The notes: a model not told the origin generated them from the letters alone. A stretch of DNA of 64,000 bases from an uncultured Jannaschia sp. (GCF_947494025.1 NZ_CANLTQ010000001.1:186001-250000), one strand, 5' to 3'; counted from the first letter of the stretch, positions 20,612 through 29,931 are shown. Translations and numbers: made by a program.

Positions 20612-22780
20612 TCAGACGCAGCGCAGAACGAGGTCGTCCGTGACCGTGCCGATCCGCTCGGCCCTGTGCCCGGCCGTCCGCAACCGTTCGAGCAACCCCG
20701 CTGCGGCCTCCGGAGCGACCGCGGCGAGCAGGCCGCCCGCCGTCTGCGGGTCGTGCAGGAGCGCGCCGCGCGGTCCTGATGCTCCGGCAACGGGCGCGGC
20801 CGCGACGTTCGACGGATGGAGGGTCGAGCGCACGCCCGCGTCCGCCAGTTCGAGCGCGCCGGCATGGACGGGCACCGTTTCGAGCGCGATCTCCGCCCCG
20901 ACGCCGCTCGCCCGACAGATCGCGGTGAGGTGCCCGGCGAGCCCGAACCCGGTCACGTCGGTCATTGCCCGCGCCCCGGCCAGGATCGCCGCGGCATCGC
21001 CCTGCGGAACCGACATTGCCGCCAGAACCGCCATGACGTCGCGCCCCCGCGCGCGGCGCGCCATTTCGCCCGCCAACAGCGTTCCCGTGCCGATGGCGCG
21101 CGTGAGGAGGAGCGCGTCGCCCGGCCGCGCGCCGTCGTGGCCGATCGGCGTGCCCCCGTGCAGGCCGGTGATCGCGAAACCCACGGTCAGCTCCGCCCCC
21201 ATCGTGGTATGCCCCCCGACGAGTTCGGCCCCCGCATCGCGCAGCACCTCGCCCGCAGCCGACAGCATCTCCGCCAGCGTCCGGCGTTGCAGCGTCTCCG
21301 ACATTCGCGGCAGGACGAGGCTCGCCAACGCCGCCTGCGGCGCCGCGCCCATCGCCCAGACGTCGCCCAGGGCGTGGATCGCGGCGATGCGCGCCATCAG
21401 GGCGTGATCCTCGGTGAACGCGCGCAGATGGTCGGTCGTGAAGACCTGCCGCCCTGCCCCCGCCCGCAGCACCGCCGCGTCGTCGCCCGGTCGCGACAGC
21501 ACGTCGTCGCGCAGGGGTGGTGGCATCGCGGCGAGCGTCGCGGCGAGCGCCCCGGCCCCGACCTTCGATCCGCAGCCGCCGCAGAGCGGCGCGTCGCCAG
21601 CCACGTCGCGCACGCCGTCGGCCACCACGGGCGGCAGCGCGGTCCGCGCCATCGCGGGCAGATCGCGGAGCTTCGCCATGAAGCGCCGGTCGATCCGGTC
21701 CTTCCAGCGCCAAAGCCAGGGGGCGGCGAGCGCGAGAGCGGCCTTTTCCGCGACGGCCCGTTTCCCGCCAAGCGAGACGAGCTTCAGATAGGTCCGCTGC
21801 GGTCGGTAGGCGCGCGCGGGGCCGCCCGTCAGCGCGGCCCGCAGGTTGCGATGGAGAACCGGGGCGGCGCGAACGGCGTAGACCCCGGCCTTGGGGCGCG
21901 GCGCATGGGTCAGGTGCGTGCAATCGCCGACCGCGAATAGATCGTCATGCCCTTCGACCGCGAGGGTCGGACCGACGCGGACGAAGCCCTCGTGCACCGG
22001 AAGGCCGGATTGCGCGAGCCAGGGATGCGGCCGCGCGCCCGTCGCGCCGGTCACGAAGACGGCGGGGATCGTTTCGCCCCCGGCGAGCGCGACACGATCC
22101 GCATGGATCGCGGCGACTTCCACCCCGGTCCTGAGCGTGACGCCGAGCCTCGTCATCGCATCCCGGAGAAGGCGCCGCGCCCGCGCGCCGCAGCCGGTCA
22201 GGTCCGGCGCGGCTTCCAGCACCGTGACCCGGGCCGGGATGTCCGCCGTCCGCAGCGCGTGGGCCATCGCCATGGCGAGCTCGACCCCGGCCACTCCGCC
22301 GCCGATCACCGCGACGTCGGCGGCCGCGCCCTCGCGCGCCGCGGCGAGATGCGCCCGCCAGCCCCGCGCGAACAGGTCGAGCGGCTTGGCCGGCGTGCCG
22401 TGTTCGGCGAAGCCCGGAAGGTCCGGCATGTCGGAATGGATGCCCACGTCGAGCGAGGCCACGTCGTATTCGATCCGCCCGCGCCCGGCGACGATGACGC
22501 CGCGCGCCCCCGCGTCGATCCCCGTCACCGCCCCGTCGATCAACCGCGCCCCGGCGAAGCGCGCGAGCCGCACGAGGTCGATGTCGAGCGCGTCGCGGTC
22601 GTAATGGCCGGCGACATGGCCGGGCAGCATGCCGGTATAGGGCGCGTCCGCCCCCGGATTGATCACCGTCACGCGCACCCCCGGCAAAGGGTCCATCCCC
22701 CAACGGCGCAGCACCAGCGCGTGGGCATGACCGCCGCCGACGAGCAGAAGGTCGCGGGTCAGGGGGATGTCGGCATGCAT
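20612..22780 (-). CDS. selD: Fusion of an NADH-dehydrogenase-like flavoprotein and selenide, water dikinase (SelD)
   Basis: A 722-residue two-part protein. Residues 1-375 form an FAD/NAD-binding oxidoreductase: GGGHAH near residue 15, VIGGGVAGVELAMAM near 158, and FAVGDCTHL near 282. Residues 395-722 are SelD, which makes selenophosphate from selenide and ATP: the active-site segment CGGCGSKVG keeps the essential cysteine (Cys403) and lysine (Lys406) but has serine at the second, non-essential cysteine position. RPGDDAAV, GGHTTMGAELTVGF and DVTGFGLAGHL follow. Such fusions are known in alphaproteobacteria and cyanobacteria. The flavoprotein half may reduce a selenium compound for the kinase, but that is inference. 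Confidence 0.93.
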   Translation of the reverse strand: MHADIPLTRDLLLVGGGHAHALVLRRWGMDPLPGVRVTVINPGADAPYTGMLPGHVAGHYDRDALDIDLVRLARFAGARLIDGAVTGIDAGARGVIVAGRGRIEYDVASLDVGIHSDMPDLPGFAEHGTPAKPLDLFARGWRAHLAAAREGAAADVAVIGGGVAGVELAMAMAHALRTADIPARVTVLEAAPDLTGCGARARRLLRDAMTRLGVTLRTGVEVAAIHADRVALAGGETIPAVFVTGATGARPHPWLAQSGLPVHEGFVRVGPTLAVEGHDDLFAVGDCTHLTHAPRPKAGVYAVRAAPVLHRNLRAALTGGPARAYRPQRTYLKLVSLGGKRAVAEKAALALAAPWLWRWKDRIDRRFMAKLRDLPAMARTALPPVVADGVRDVAGDAPLCGGCGSKVGAGALAATLAAMPPPLRDDVLSRPGDDAAVLRAGAGRQVFTTDHLRAFTEDHALMARIAAIHALGDVWAMGAAPQAALASLVLPRMSETLQRRTLAEMLSAAGEVLRDAGAELVGGHTTMGAELTVGFAITGLHGGTPIGHDGARPGDALLLTRAIGTGTLLAGEMARRARGRDVMAVLAAMSVPQGDAAAILAGARAMTDVTGFGLAGHLTAICRASGVGAEIALETVPVHAGALELADAGVRSTLHPSNVAAAPVAGASGPRGALLHDPQTAGGLLAAVAPEAAAGLLERLRTAGHRAERIGTVTDDLVLRCV

Positions 22781-22847
22781 GTCTGGCCCTCGCGAACGGC
22801 GCGGGGCCGGTCCTGACGCCGCGGGCGGGCGGCGTCAATGCGGCGCA

Positions 22848-23642
22848 TCAGGCGGGGACGGCCTCGCGCTTCGGGTTCCTGCCCATGATGATCATCGACA
22901 GGATGTCGTCCTCCGTCACGTCCTCGACGCGTTCGGTGCCGATCATCTGACCGTTCTTCATCACCGAGACCCGGTCGCAGAGCTCCATCATCTCGCGCGT
23001 GTCGTGGCTGATGAGGAAGATGCCGAGCCCCTGCGCCTTCAGTTCCTGGATCAGGTCGGCGACCATCTTCGTCTCGTGCACGCCGAGCGCGGCGGTCGGC
23101 TCGTCCATGATGAGGATCTTCGCGTTGAAGTAGACCGCGCGGGCGATGGCGACCGATTGCCGCTGCCCGCCGGACAGCGCGCTGACCGGCTCGCTGAACT
23201 TGCGGAAGTTCGGGTTGAGCCTGGCGAGGATCTTGCGCGTCTCCGCCTCCATCCTGGCGTCGTCGACGAAGCCCAGCGGCGTCGTGAGCTCGCGGCCGAG
23301 GAAGAGGTTGGAGGCGGCGTCGAGATTGTCGGCGAGCGCGAGCGTCTGGTAGATCGTCTCGATGTTGTAACGGCGGGCATCGGCGGGGCTGTCGATCTCC
23401 GCGCGTTCGCCATTGATCAGGATTTCCCCCGAATCCTTGCGGTAGGCGCCCGAGAGGATCTTGATCAGCGTCGACTTGCCCGCGCCGTTATGACCGAGGA
23501 GGCCGACCACCTCGCCCGGATAAAGGTCGAGCGACACGCGATCGACGGCCTGCACGCCGCCGAAGGCGATCGAGATGTCGCGAAGCTCCACCAGGGGCGT
23601 GCCGCCCGCTTGGCGCGATGTCTGCGATTGCGTCCGGGTCAT
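22848..23642 (-). CDS. xylG: Xylose-type ABC transporter, ATP-binding protein
   Basis: A 264-residue single-domain ATPase, shorter than the duplicated XylG of enterobacteria, as usual in alphaproteobacteria. Walker A is GHNGAGKST, the signature LSGGQRQSVAIARA, Walker B ILIMDEPTAALG, and the switch histidine is in ISHDTREM. The start MTRTQSQ has a GAGGGA ribosome site nine bases upstream. It lies 11 bases after the xylH stop and is the last gene of the xylFHG operon. Confidence 0.88.
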   Translation of the reverse strand: MTRTQSQTSRQAGGTPLVELRDISIAFGGVQAVDRVSLDLYPGEVVGLLGHNGAGKSTLIKILSGAYRKDSGEILINGERAEIDSPADARRYNIETIYQTLALADNLDAASNLFLGRELTTPLGFVDDARMEAETRKILARLNPNFRKFSEPVSALSGGQRQSVAIARAVYFNAKILIMDEPTAALGVHETKMVADLIQELKAQGLGIFLISHDTREMMELCDRVSVMKNGQMIGTERVEDVTEDDILSMIIMGRNPKREAVPA

Positions 23643-23653
23643 CCGTCCGTCCC

Positions 23654-25000
23654 TCATTTCGATCTGCGGCGGTAAAGGATGTCGAGCCAGACGGCCAGAA
23701 CGAGCACACCGCCCACGACGACCCGTTGCATGGCGGCGTCGAAGCCCACGAGGACCATGCCCGTCTGCAACGACTGCATCACCAGCGCGCCGAGGATCGC
23801 GCCGTAGATCGTGCCGACCCCGCCGGCGAGCGACGTGCCGCCGATCACGGCCGCGGCGATCACGAAGAGTTCGTCGAGTTCGCCCAGGGCGTTCGTCGCG
23901 GAGTTGAGGCGGGCCGAGGCGACCACGGCCGAAAGCCCGGCGAGAAAGCCCATGATCGCGAAGATCTTGACGGTCATCATCCGGGAATCGATGCCCGCGA
24001 GCTCCGCCGCCTCGGGGTTGCCGCCGATCGCGTAGACGTAGCGGCCGAACCGCGTCATCCGCATCACGACCGACATGACGATGGCGACGGCGAGGAGGAT
24101 CAGGACCGGGATGGCGAAGCCGTGCGAGATCTCGAGCCCGCCTTCGGGGATCGTGATCCCCTCGGCTTCGGCGTAGCGGTTCACGATGCCGCGGGGCCAG
24201 TGATAGGCGTTCACCAGAAGCACCGCGCCGATCACGAGCGCGCAGCCCAGCGCGGCCAGCACCGCCTCCGCCCAGACGGGGCGGAGCGGGAAATGGAAGC
24301 GCACGCGCTGGCGGCGGCCGAACGCGATCAGGGCCAGCACCGCGAGGCAGCCGAGGATGCCGACGATCCAGGACCCCGCGGCCCCGATCGAGCCATAGGG
24401 TCCGCCGCCGAGGAGTGAGAAGGTCGGATCGACGGGCGAGATCGTCTCGCCGCGGGCGACGAGGAAGGCCGCGCCGCGCCAGACGAGGAGGCCGCCCAGC
24501 GTTACGATAAAGGCGGGGATGCCGCCATAGGCGATAAGCGCTCCGTGGAAGGCGCCGATAGCCGTGCCGACGAGGAGGCCGCAGATGATGGCGACGATCC
24601 AGATCAGCGGATGACCGAGGCCCAGATATTGCGGCAGGATGTTCACCTGCACCACGCCCATGACGATGGCGCAGAAGCCGAGGATGGAGCCGACGGAAAG
24701 GTCGATGTTGCGGGTGATGATGACGAGCACCATGCCGCAGGCCATGATCCCGATCGACGAGGTCTGGACGGTGAGGTTCCAGAGGTTGCGTGGCGTCAGG
24801 AACGCGCCGAACCCGTTGGCGAGTTCCCCGTAGACGTGGAACCCGACCCAGATGAGTGCGAGCGCGCCGACCATGCCGAGAAGGCGCGTGTCGAGTTCGG
24901 TGGCGCCGATGAAGCGGGCGAAGAGGTTTCCGCGGCGCGGCCCTTGCCCGCCATGCGCCGCGACGTTGTCGCGCGCGGTGTCGCCGGTGTGATCGGTCAT
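23654..25000 (-). CDS. xylH: Xylose-type ABC transporter, permease
   Basis: A 448-residue inner-membrane permease of the XylH family, longer than FrcC-type permeases because of an extra central loop (about residues 200-280). Characteristic segments are GMVLVIITRNIDLSVGSILGF, GGIPAFIVTLGGLLVWRGAAFL, YAIGGNPEAAELAGIDSRM and AAVIGGTSLAGGVGTIYGAILGALV. It imports a pentose together with XylF and XylG. It is separated from xylF by 112 bases that hold two strong hairpins. Confidence 0.9.
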   Translation of the reverse strand: MTDHTGDTARDNVAAHGGQGPRRGNLFARFIGATELDTRLLGMVGALALIWVGFHVYGELANGFGAFLTPRNLWNLTVQTSSIGIMACGMVLVIITRNIDLSVGSILGFCAIVMGVVQVNILPQYLGLGHPLIWIVAIICGLLVGTAIGAFHGALIAYGGIPAFIVTLGGLLVWRGAAFLVARGETISPVDPTFSLLGGGPYGSIGAAGSWIVGILGCLAVLALIAFGRRQRVRFHFPLRPVWAEAVLAALGCALVIGAVLLVNAYHWPRGIVNRYAEAEGITIPEGGLEISHGFAIPVLILLAVAIVMSVVMRMTRFGRYVYAIGGNPEAAELAGIDSRMMTVKIFAIMGFLAGLSAVVASARLNSATNALGELDELFVIAAAVIGGTSLAGGVGTIYGAILGALVMQSLQTGMVLVGFDAAMQRVVVGGVLVLAVWLDILYRRRSK

Positions 25001-25046
25001 GCCCCGTCCCGTCTTTCATGCCCCCGACCGCCCCGGAGGCCGGTCG

Positions 25047-25104
25047 CGCCCGCCGGGGCCGATGGATCCCGGCGGGCGAGCCCCGGCGCCGCCGGCGCCG
25101 GGGC
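25047..25104 (-). repeat. Two perfect intercistronic hairpins between xylF and xylH
   Basis: CGCCCGCCGGG (25047-25057) pairs with CCCGGCGGGCG (25068-25078) over 11 base pairs. GCCCCGGCGCC (25080-25090) pairs with GGCGCCGGGGC (25094-25104) over another 11. They sit directly after the xylF stop, where they could stabilise the xylF message or attenuate read-through to xylHG. Confidence 0.75.
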
Positions 25105-25112
25105 CCTGCGGA

Positions 25113-26156
25113 TCAGCCCTCGCAGGCGGCGATGCCCGCTTCGGCGCCTTCGCAGGCCTGTTCCCGGCTGATGTGACCGGCCTCGATCACCTCGTCGAGG
25201 TTGTCCTGCGTGATCGGCGTCGGCTCGAGGAAGATGGCGCTCATCTCGACGCCCTTCTCACCGCCGGACCATTGCTCGGCGCCTTCGACGTCGGCCATGG
25301 CCGTCCCCTCGGCGAGGGCGACGGCGATCTCGGCCGCGCGACGTCCCAGCTCGTTGGAGTTCTTCCAGACGGACACGGTCTGCGTGCCGCGCGCGACGCG
25401 GTTCAGCGCGGCGAGGTCGCCGTCCTGGCCGCCGACCGGCAGGCCTTCCATGCCCTGGTCGGACAGCGCCGCGATCACGCCGCCCGCCATGCCGTCGTTC
25501 TCTGCCAGCACGGCGTCGATGTCGTTGCCGGTCTGGGTCAGGCACTGCTCCATGTTCTGCTGCGCGTTGTCGGGCTTCCAGCCGTCGGTGAAGTACTCGC
25601 AGGCGATGTTGATCGTGCCGGCATCGACGTCGTCGCCGATCACCTCCATCATTCCCTCGAGCAGGAACTGCGCGTTCGGATCGCCCGGATCGCCCTTGAT
25701 GATGGCGAAGTTGCCCTCCGGCTGCGCCTCGGTCACCGTTTCGGCGATGATGCGGCCGACGCCCTTGTTGTCGAAGGTGATGTAGAAGGCGCGCTCGTCC
25801 TCGATCAGGCGGTCGTAGCCCACGACCGGGATGCCGTTGTCGTCGGCGGCCTGGATCGCCGGGCCGATCGCGTCCTTGTCCATCGCGAGGATGATGAGCG
25901 CGTCCGCGCCCTGGGTGATCAGCGCCTCGACATCGGTGAGCTGCTTGGCGGCGGAGGCCTGCGCGTCGGCGGAAATGTAGGTCGCGCCAGCCTGCTCCAG
26001 CGCTTCCTTGATGGCGGCCTCGTCGGTCTTCCAGCGCTCCTCCTGAAAGTTCGACCAGCTGACGCCGATCGTCGGACCGTCCTGCGCCAGAACGGCGCCG
26101 GAGGTGGCGAGGGTGGCGATCGCGGTGGCGCTCGCCAGAACGGTTCTTCTCATCAT
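25113..26156 (-). CDS. xylF: Xylose-type ABC transporter, periplasmic binding protein
   Basis: A 347-residue secreted sugar-binding protein; the signal peptide ends near AVLAQ. XylF-type segments are GVSWSNFQEERWKTDEAAIK, ALIILAMDKDAIGPAIQAA, IPVVGYDRLIEDERAFYITFDN, VLAENDGMAGGVIAAL and VGGQDGDLAALNRVARGTQTVSVWK. Two ATG codons stand in tandem; the first has a GGAGG site eight bases upstream. It is the promoter-proximal gene of xylFHG. The 127-base gap to the divergent UnbV-type gene must hold the promoter. Confidence 0.92.
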   Translation of the reverse strand: MMRRTVLASATAIATLATSGAVLAQDGPTIGVSWSNFQEERWKTDEAAIKEALEQAGATYISADAQASAAKQLTDVEALITQGADALIILAMDKDAIGPAIQAADDNGIPVVGYDRLIEDERAFYITFDNKGVGRIIAETVTEAQPEGNFAIIKGDPGDPNAQFLLEGMMEVIGDDVDAGTINIACEYFTDGWKPDNAQQNMEQCLTQTGNDIDAVLAENDGMAGGVIAALSDQGMEGLPVGGQDGDLAALNRVARGTQTVSVWKNSNELGRRAAEIAVALAEGTAMADVEGAEQWSGGEKGVEMSAIFLEPTPITQDNLDEVIEAGHISREQACEGAEAGIAACEG

Positions 26157-26283
26157 TCGGGTGTCCTCCCAGACTCTGTCGCGGTATGCTTCGACCGCAG
26201 CGGCGTTCTTCGCCTCGGCGCAGACCATGCTCAGGAAAGCCGGATGCGTCAATTTGAAACCCCGTGAACGTTCGTAGCGGAAG

Positions 26284-27831
26284 ATGCCGGATTCTCGACA
26301 ATCGCGCCGCGGCCCGGTGTCATTCATCGCCGCCATCACGATCCTCCTCGCCGGGCCGGCACGCGCCGCGGAGCCGCGCTTCCTCGACCGCGCGGCCGCG
26401 CTGCCCGTCGCGCACGAATATCTCGGCGGCTGGGCGCATTTCGTCGGCGGCGGCGTCGCGCTCTTCGACTGCAACGGGGACGGACGCGCGGACCTTTTCG
26501 CCGCCGGGGGCGAGGCGCCCGCGACGCTTCTCGTCAACGTCTCCGAACCGGGCGGGGCGATCCGGTTCGAGCCGGGGAACGTCGCCGCGTATCCCGGCGC
26601 GACCGGGGCCTATCCGCTCGATTTCGACAACGACGCGATCATGGACCTCATGGTCCTGCGAAACGGTCCGAACGTGGCGTTGCGCGGAAGCGGGGATTGC
26701 ACGTTCGCCGACGCGACCGCGGAATGGGGCATACCGGCCGGCGCGGAATGGACGACCGCCTTCGCCGCGACCTGGGAGGGGGACGCCGCGCTCCCGACGC
26801 TGGCCATCGGGAACTATGTCGACGCGGACGACCCCGAGGGGCCGTTCGGCACCTGCGACATGAACTGGCTCCTTCGCCCCGAGGGGCCACGATATGGCAC
26901 GCCCGTGCCGCTCGCGCCGGGCTTCTGTCCGTTGTCGATGCTTGTCTCGGACTGGCGGCGAGACGGGCATCCGATGCTGCGCGTGTCCAATGACCGGCAA
27001 TACTACGTCCGCGACGGCTACGAGCAGATGTGGTCGCTCGACCCGCTGCGCGAGCTCGGGCCGGACGACGGATGGGCGCCGCTGCGGCTTTGGGGCATGG
27101 GCATCGCCAGCCGCGACCTGACCGGGGACGGGCTCCCGGAGGTGTTCCTGACCTCGATGGGCGACCAGATGCTGATGCGGAACGACGGCAAACGGTTCGA
27201 GACGATGCCCTACGGAACTGGCACCTTCGCGCAGCGGCCCTTCACCGGCGGCGACGGGCGGCCCTCCACCGGCTGGCACGCGGAGTTCGCGGACATGGAC
27301 AACGACGCGCGTCCCGACCTCTTCATCGCCAAGGGCAACGTGGACCAGATGCCGGGGCTGGCGATGGCCGACCCGAACAACCTCCTGATGCAGCAGGCGG
27401 ACGGGACCTTCGTGGAGCGGGCCGACGCCGCGGGGATCGCCACGACGGAGCGGGCCCGCGGCGCGGGGATCGCGGATCTGAACGGGGACGGACGCCTCGA
27501 CCTCGTGGTGGTGAACCGTCGGGCACCGCTGGAGGTGTGGGAGAACGCGACCGAGGGAGCGGGCAACTGGCTGGCGGTCGATCTGCGGCAGGACGGGCCG
27601 AACGCCTTCGCCGTCGGCGCGTTCGTCGAGATCCGGACCGATGCGGGCGTGCAGACGCGCGAGGTCACGGTCGGCGGCGGACACGCGAGCGGCAGCCTCG
27701 TGCCGCTCCACTTCGGGCTCGGCACCGCGGAGCGGGCGGAGTTGCGCGTGACCTGGCCCGACGGGTCCGCGTCGCCCTGGAGCGAAGTCGCCGCCGGCGC
27801 GATCCACCGGGTGGACCGCGCCGCGGAGTGA
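26284..27831 (+). CDS. Secreted CRTAC1/UnbV-type protein with FG-GAP/VCBS repeats
   Basis: A 515-residue protein with a signal peptide ending near GPARAAE. At least five calcium-binding repeat cores are visible: DCNGDGRADLF, DFDNDAIMDLM, DLTGDGLPEVF, DMDNDARPDLF and DLNGDGRLDLV, the pattern of a beta-propeller. The C-terminal 100 residues (NWLAVDLRQDGPNAFAVGAFVEI, then HFGLGTAERAELRVTWPDG) are the UnbV/ASPIC domain. The family is extracellular or periplasmic and of unclear function, perhaps in adhesion or binding of glycans. It lies on the opposite strand between xylF and xylB, six bases from the xylB 3' end. Confidence 0.85.
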   Translation: MPDSRQSRRGPVSFIAAITILLAGPARAAEPRFLDRAAALPVAHEYLGGWAHFVGGGVALFDCNGDGRADLFAAGGEAPATLLVNVSEPGGAIRFEPGNVAAYPGATGAYPLDFDNDAIMDLMVLRNGPNVALRGSGDCTFADATAEWGIPAGAEWTTAFAATWEGDAALPTLAIGNYVDADDPEGPFGTCDMNWLLRPEGPRYGTPVPLAPGFCPLSMLVSDWRRDGHPMLRVSNDRQYYVRDGYEQMWSLDPLRELGPDDGWAPLRLWGMGIASRDLTGDGLPEVFLTSMGDQMLMRNDGKRFETMPYGTGTFAQRPFTGGDGRPSTGWHAEFADMDNDARPDLFIAKGNVDQMPGLAMADPNNLLMQQADGTFVERADAAGIATTERARGAGIADLNGDGRLDLVVVNRRAPLEVWENATEGAGNWLAVDLRQDGPNAFAVGAFVEIRTDAGVQTREVTVGGGHASGSLVPLHFGLGTAERAELRVTWPDGSASPWSEVAAGAIHRVDRAAE

Positions 27832-27837
27832 CCGGGA

Positions 27838-29292
27838 TCAGCCGGTCGTGCCGGAGATCGCCGGGTAGAGCGCGCGGTACCGCTGCCATGCGGCGTTGTA
27901 GCGCTCGGCCAGGTCGGCGCGCGGCTCGATCGTCTTGCCGATTTCGGGTGGTGTCATGATCGCGGCCGGATCGGCGCCCGTTTCCGCCGCGATGGCGAGC
28001 CGCGCCGCGCCGAGCGCGCCCCCGAACTCGCCCCCGCCCGGAATGTCGAGCGGCAGGCCCAGCACGCTGGCCAGCGTCTCGAGCCAGTAGCGGGACCGCG
28101 CGCCGCCGCCCATCGCGATGATCCGGTCGAGCTTCGTCCCCGTCCCCTCCAGCGCGGTGAGGCAATCGCGGAGCGCGAAGGACACGCCCTCGACCACCGC
28201 CTGTGTCATGTCGGTCGTGTCGTGACCGACGTCGAGCCCGACGAAGGCGCCGCGCATCCGCGCGTCGTTGTGCGGCGTCCGCTCGCCCGAGAGATAGGGC
28301 AGGAACGTCATGTCGGAGGGGCCCGAGATCGTGTCCGGCAGCTTGCCCATCAACTCCCCCGCCGCCCTGCCCACGTTGCGGGACAGCCAGTTCAGACAAT
28401 CGGTCGCGGCGAGGATCACCCCCATCTGATACCAGCGGTCAGGCACCGCATGGCAGAAGGTGTGCACGGCCGAGGCCGGGTCGGGCGCGTAGCTGTTTTT
28501 CGCCGCCAGAAGCACCCCCGACGTGCCGAGCGACAGGAACCCCTGCCCCTCGGCGAAGCACCCCGCTCCGCAGGCCGCGGCCGCGTTGTCGCCTGCCCCG
28601 CCGGCGACCACCACGCGCCCCGCGATGCCCCAGCGCTGCCGCAGCGTCCCGCGCAGGTCGCCGCTCGCCGCGCTGCCCTCGCACAGATCGGGCATCTGGT
28701 CGCGCCGCATGTGCCCCGCCGCGAGCGCTTCGTCCGACCAGACCCGCGCGCCGGTGTCGAGCCAGGACGTGCCGGCGCTGTCGGACATGTCGCCGACATG
28801 GCCTCCGGTCAGCCAGAGGCGGAGATAGTCCTTGGGCAGGAGGACCTTGGCGACGCGCCCGAAGATCTCCGGCTCGTGCGCCTCCACCCAGAGGAGCTTC
28901 GGCGCGGTGAAGCCGGGGAACACGATGTTGCCGGTGATGTTGCGGATGCCCGGCGCCGCGTCGAGCGCGGCGGCCTCCGCGGCGGACCGGGTGTCGTTCC
29001 ACAGGATGCAGGGCCGCAGCACCTTGTCATCCGCGTCGAGCAACGTCGCGCCGTGCATCTGCCCGCTGAGCCCGATGCCGCGCAGGGCGGCGAGGGCATC
29101 GGGATGCTCCGCCCGCAGCGCGTCGATCGCGGTCTCGCAGGCGGAGATCCAGTCCGCCGGATTCTGCTCCGACCAACCGGGATGCGGATGCGGGTTGGTG
29201 TAGTGCTGCTCCACGCCGCCCAGAACGCGGCCGTCCCCGTCGGTCAGGATCGCCTTCAACCCCGACGTGCCCAAGTCCATTCCGAGATACAT
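27838..29292 (-). CDS. xylB: Xylulokinase
   Basis: A 484-residue FGGY-family kinase that phosphorylates D-xylulose for the pentose phosphate pathway. The N-terminus YLGMDLGTSGLKAILTD holds the phosphate-binding loop. HPGWSEQNPADWI, GIGLSGQMHGATLLD, LWNDTRSAAEA, FLPYLSGERTPHNDARMRGAF and IAMGGGARSRYWLETLA are typical of XylB. It belongs with xylFHG but is split from it by the UnbV-type gene on the other strand, so it must be transcribed from its own promoter or by read-through. No xylose isomerase gene is seen in the window. Confidence 0.92.
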   Translation of the reverse strand: MYLGMDLGTSGLKAILTDGDGRVLGGVEQHYTNPHPHPGWSEQNPADWISACETAIDALRAEHPDALAALRGIGLSGQMHGATLLDADDKVLRPCILWNDTRSAAEAAALDAAPGIRNITGNIVFPGFTAPKLLWVEAHEPEIFGRVAKVLLPKDYLRLWLTGGHVGDMSDSAGTSWLDTGARVWSDEALAAGHMRRDQMPDLCEGSAASGDLRGTLRQRWGIAGRVVVAGGAGDNAAAACGAGCFAEGQGFLSLGTSGVLLAAKNSYAPDPASAVHTFCHAVPDRWYQMGVILAATDCLNWLSRNVGRAAGELMGKLPDTISGPSDMTFLPYLSGERTPHNDARMRGAFVGLDVGHDTTDMTQAVVEGVSFALRDCLTALEGTGTKLDRIIAMGGGARSRYWLETLASVLGLPLDIPGGGEFGGALGAARLAIAAETGADPAAIMTPPEIGKTIEPRADLAERYNAAWQRYRALYPAISGTTG

Positions 29293-29374
29293 TGCCGGTC
29301 CCTCAATCGTCCGCCTTTCGGCGCATCGTGCGGTTTGCGGCGTCTACCCGCAATGCCACGCGGACCGGAGGACA

Positions 29375-29629
29375 TCAGGTCGCCGCCTCCTCCGGACGCA
29401 GCAGCTCGTGGAGCACGCACGGGAAGGAATCGTCGAAGGGCTTGGATAGGTTGCGATGCGTGGCGACGCCGGCGGGAAGGTCCACCGTGTCGGGGCTATG
29501 GCCTGTCAGGAAAAGGAACGACACGCCTGGAGATTCAAGCTCCGTCGCGATCTCGACGCGGGTTCGGCCGTCGCCGGAATTCACGTCGAGCAGTGCCGCG
29601 CGCGACCACCCCTTTCCAGACAGGACCAC
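29375..29629 (-). pseudogene. Truncated response-regulator receiver domain
   Basis: An 84-residue frame that aligns with the C-terminal two-thirds of a receiver domain. It keeps the phosphoacceptor strand AALLDVNSGDG, the conserved threonine in FLFLTGHS and the lysine-proline pair in NLSKPFDDS. The first helix and the acidic pocket strand that should precede them are missing, and nothing recognisable continues upstream in any frame. It is therefore more likely a remnant than a working single-domain regulator, although a very short functional protein cannot be excluded. Confidence 0.55.
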
Positions 29630-29931
29630 TCGGCCTCCTTTTCGGACCCGACCGCTTCCGGCGCCCCTTCCGGCTCACGATTTGCCCTCCGATGCATGAG
29701 CGTGTCAGTTTCGCTGTAGACCGAACGAACGGGGTCCTTCATGAACACGCAGGTCCGAAGCACCGCCAGCGGCACGGCCGGCAGCCCCGACATGCCGCGC
29801 GGTGCGGGAGGCGGCGCACGAAACGAGCCGCAGGATGTTTCGCGAAGGGGCGAAAACGCGAAGCGGCGCGAGGATATCGGCAAGAGCCGTCGGGCCTTCG
29901 CCCGACTCACGGCAGACAGGAGGGACGACAC

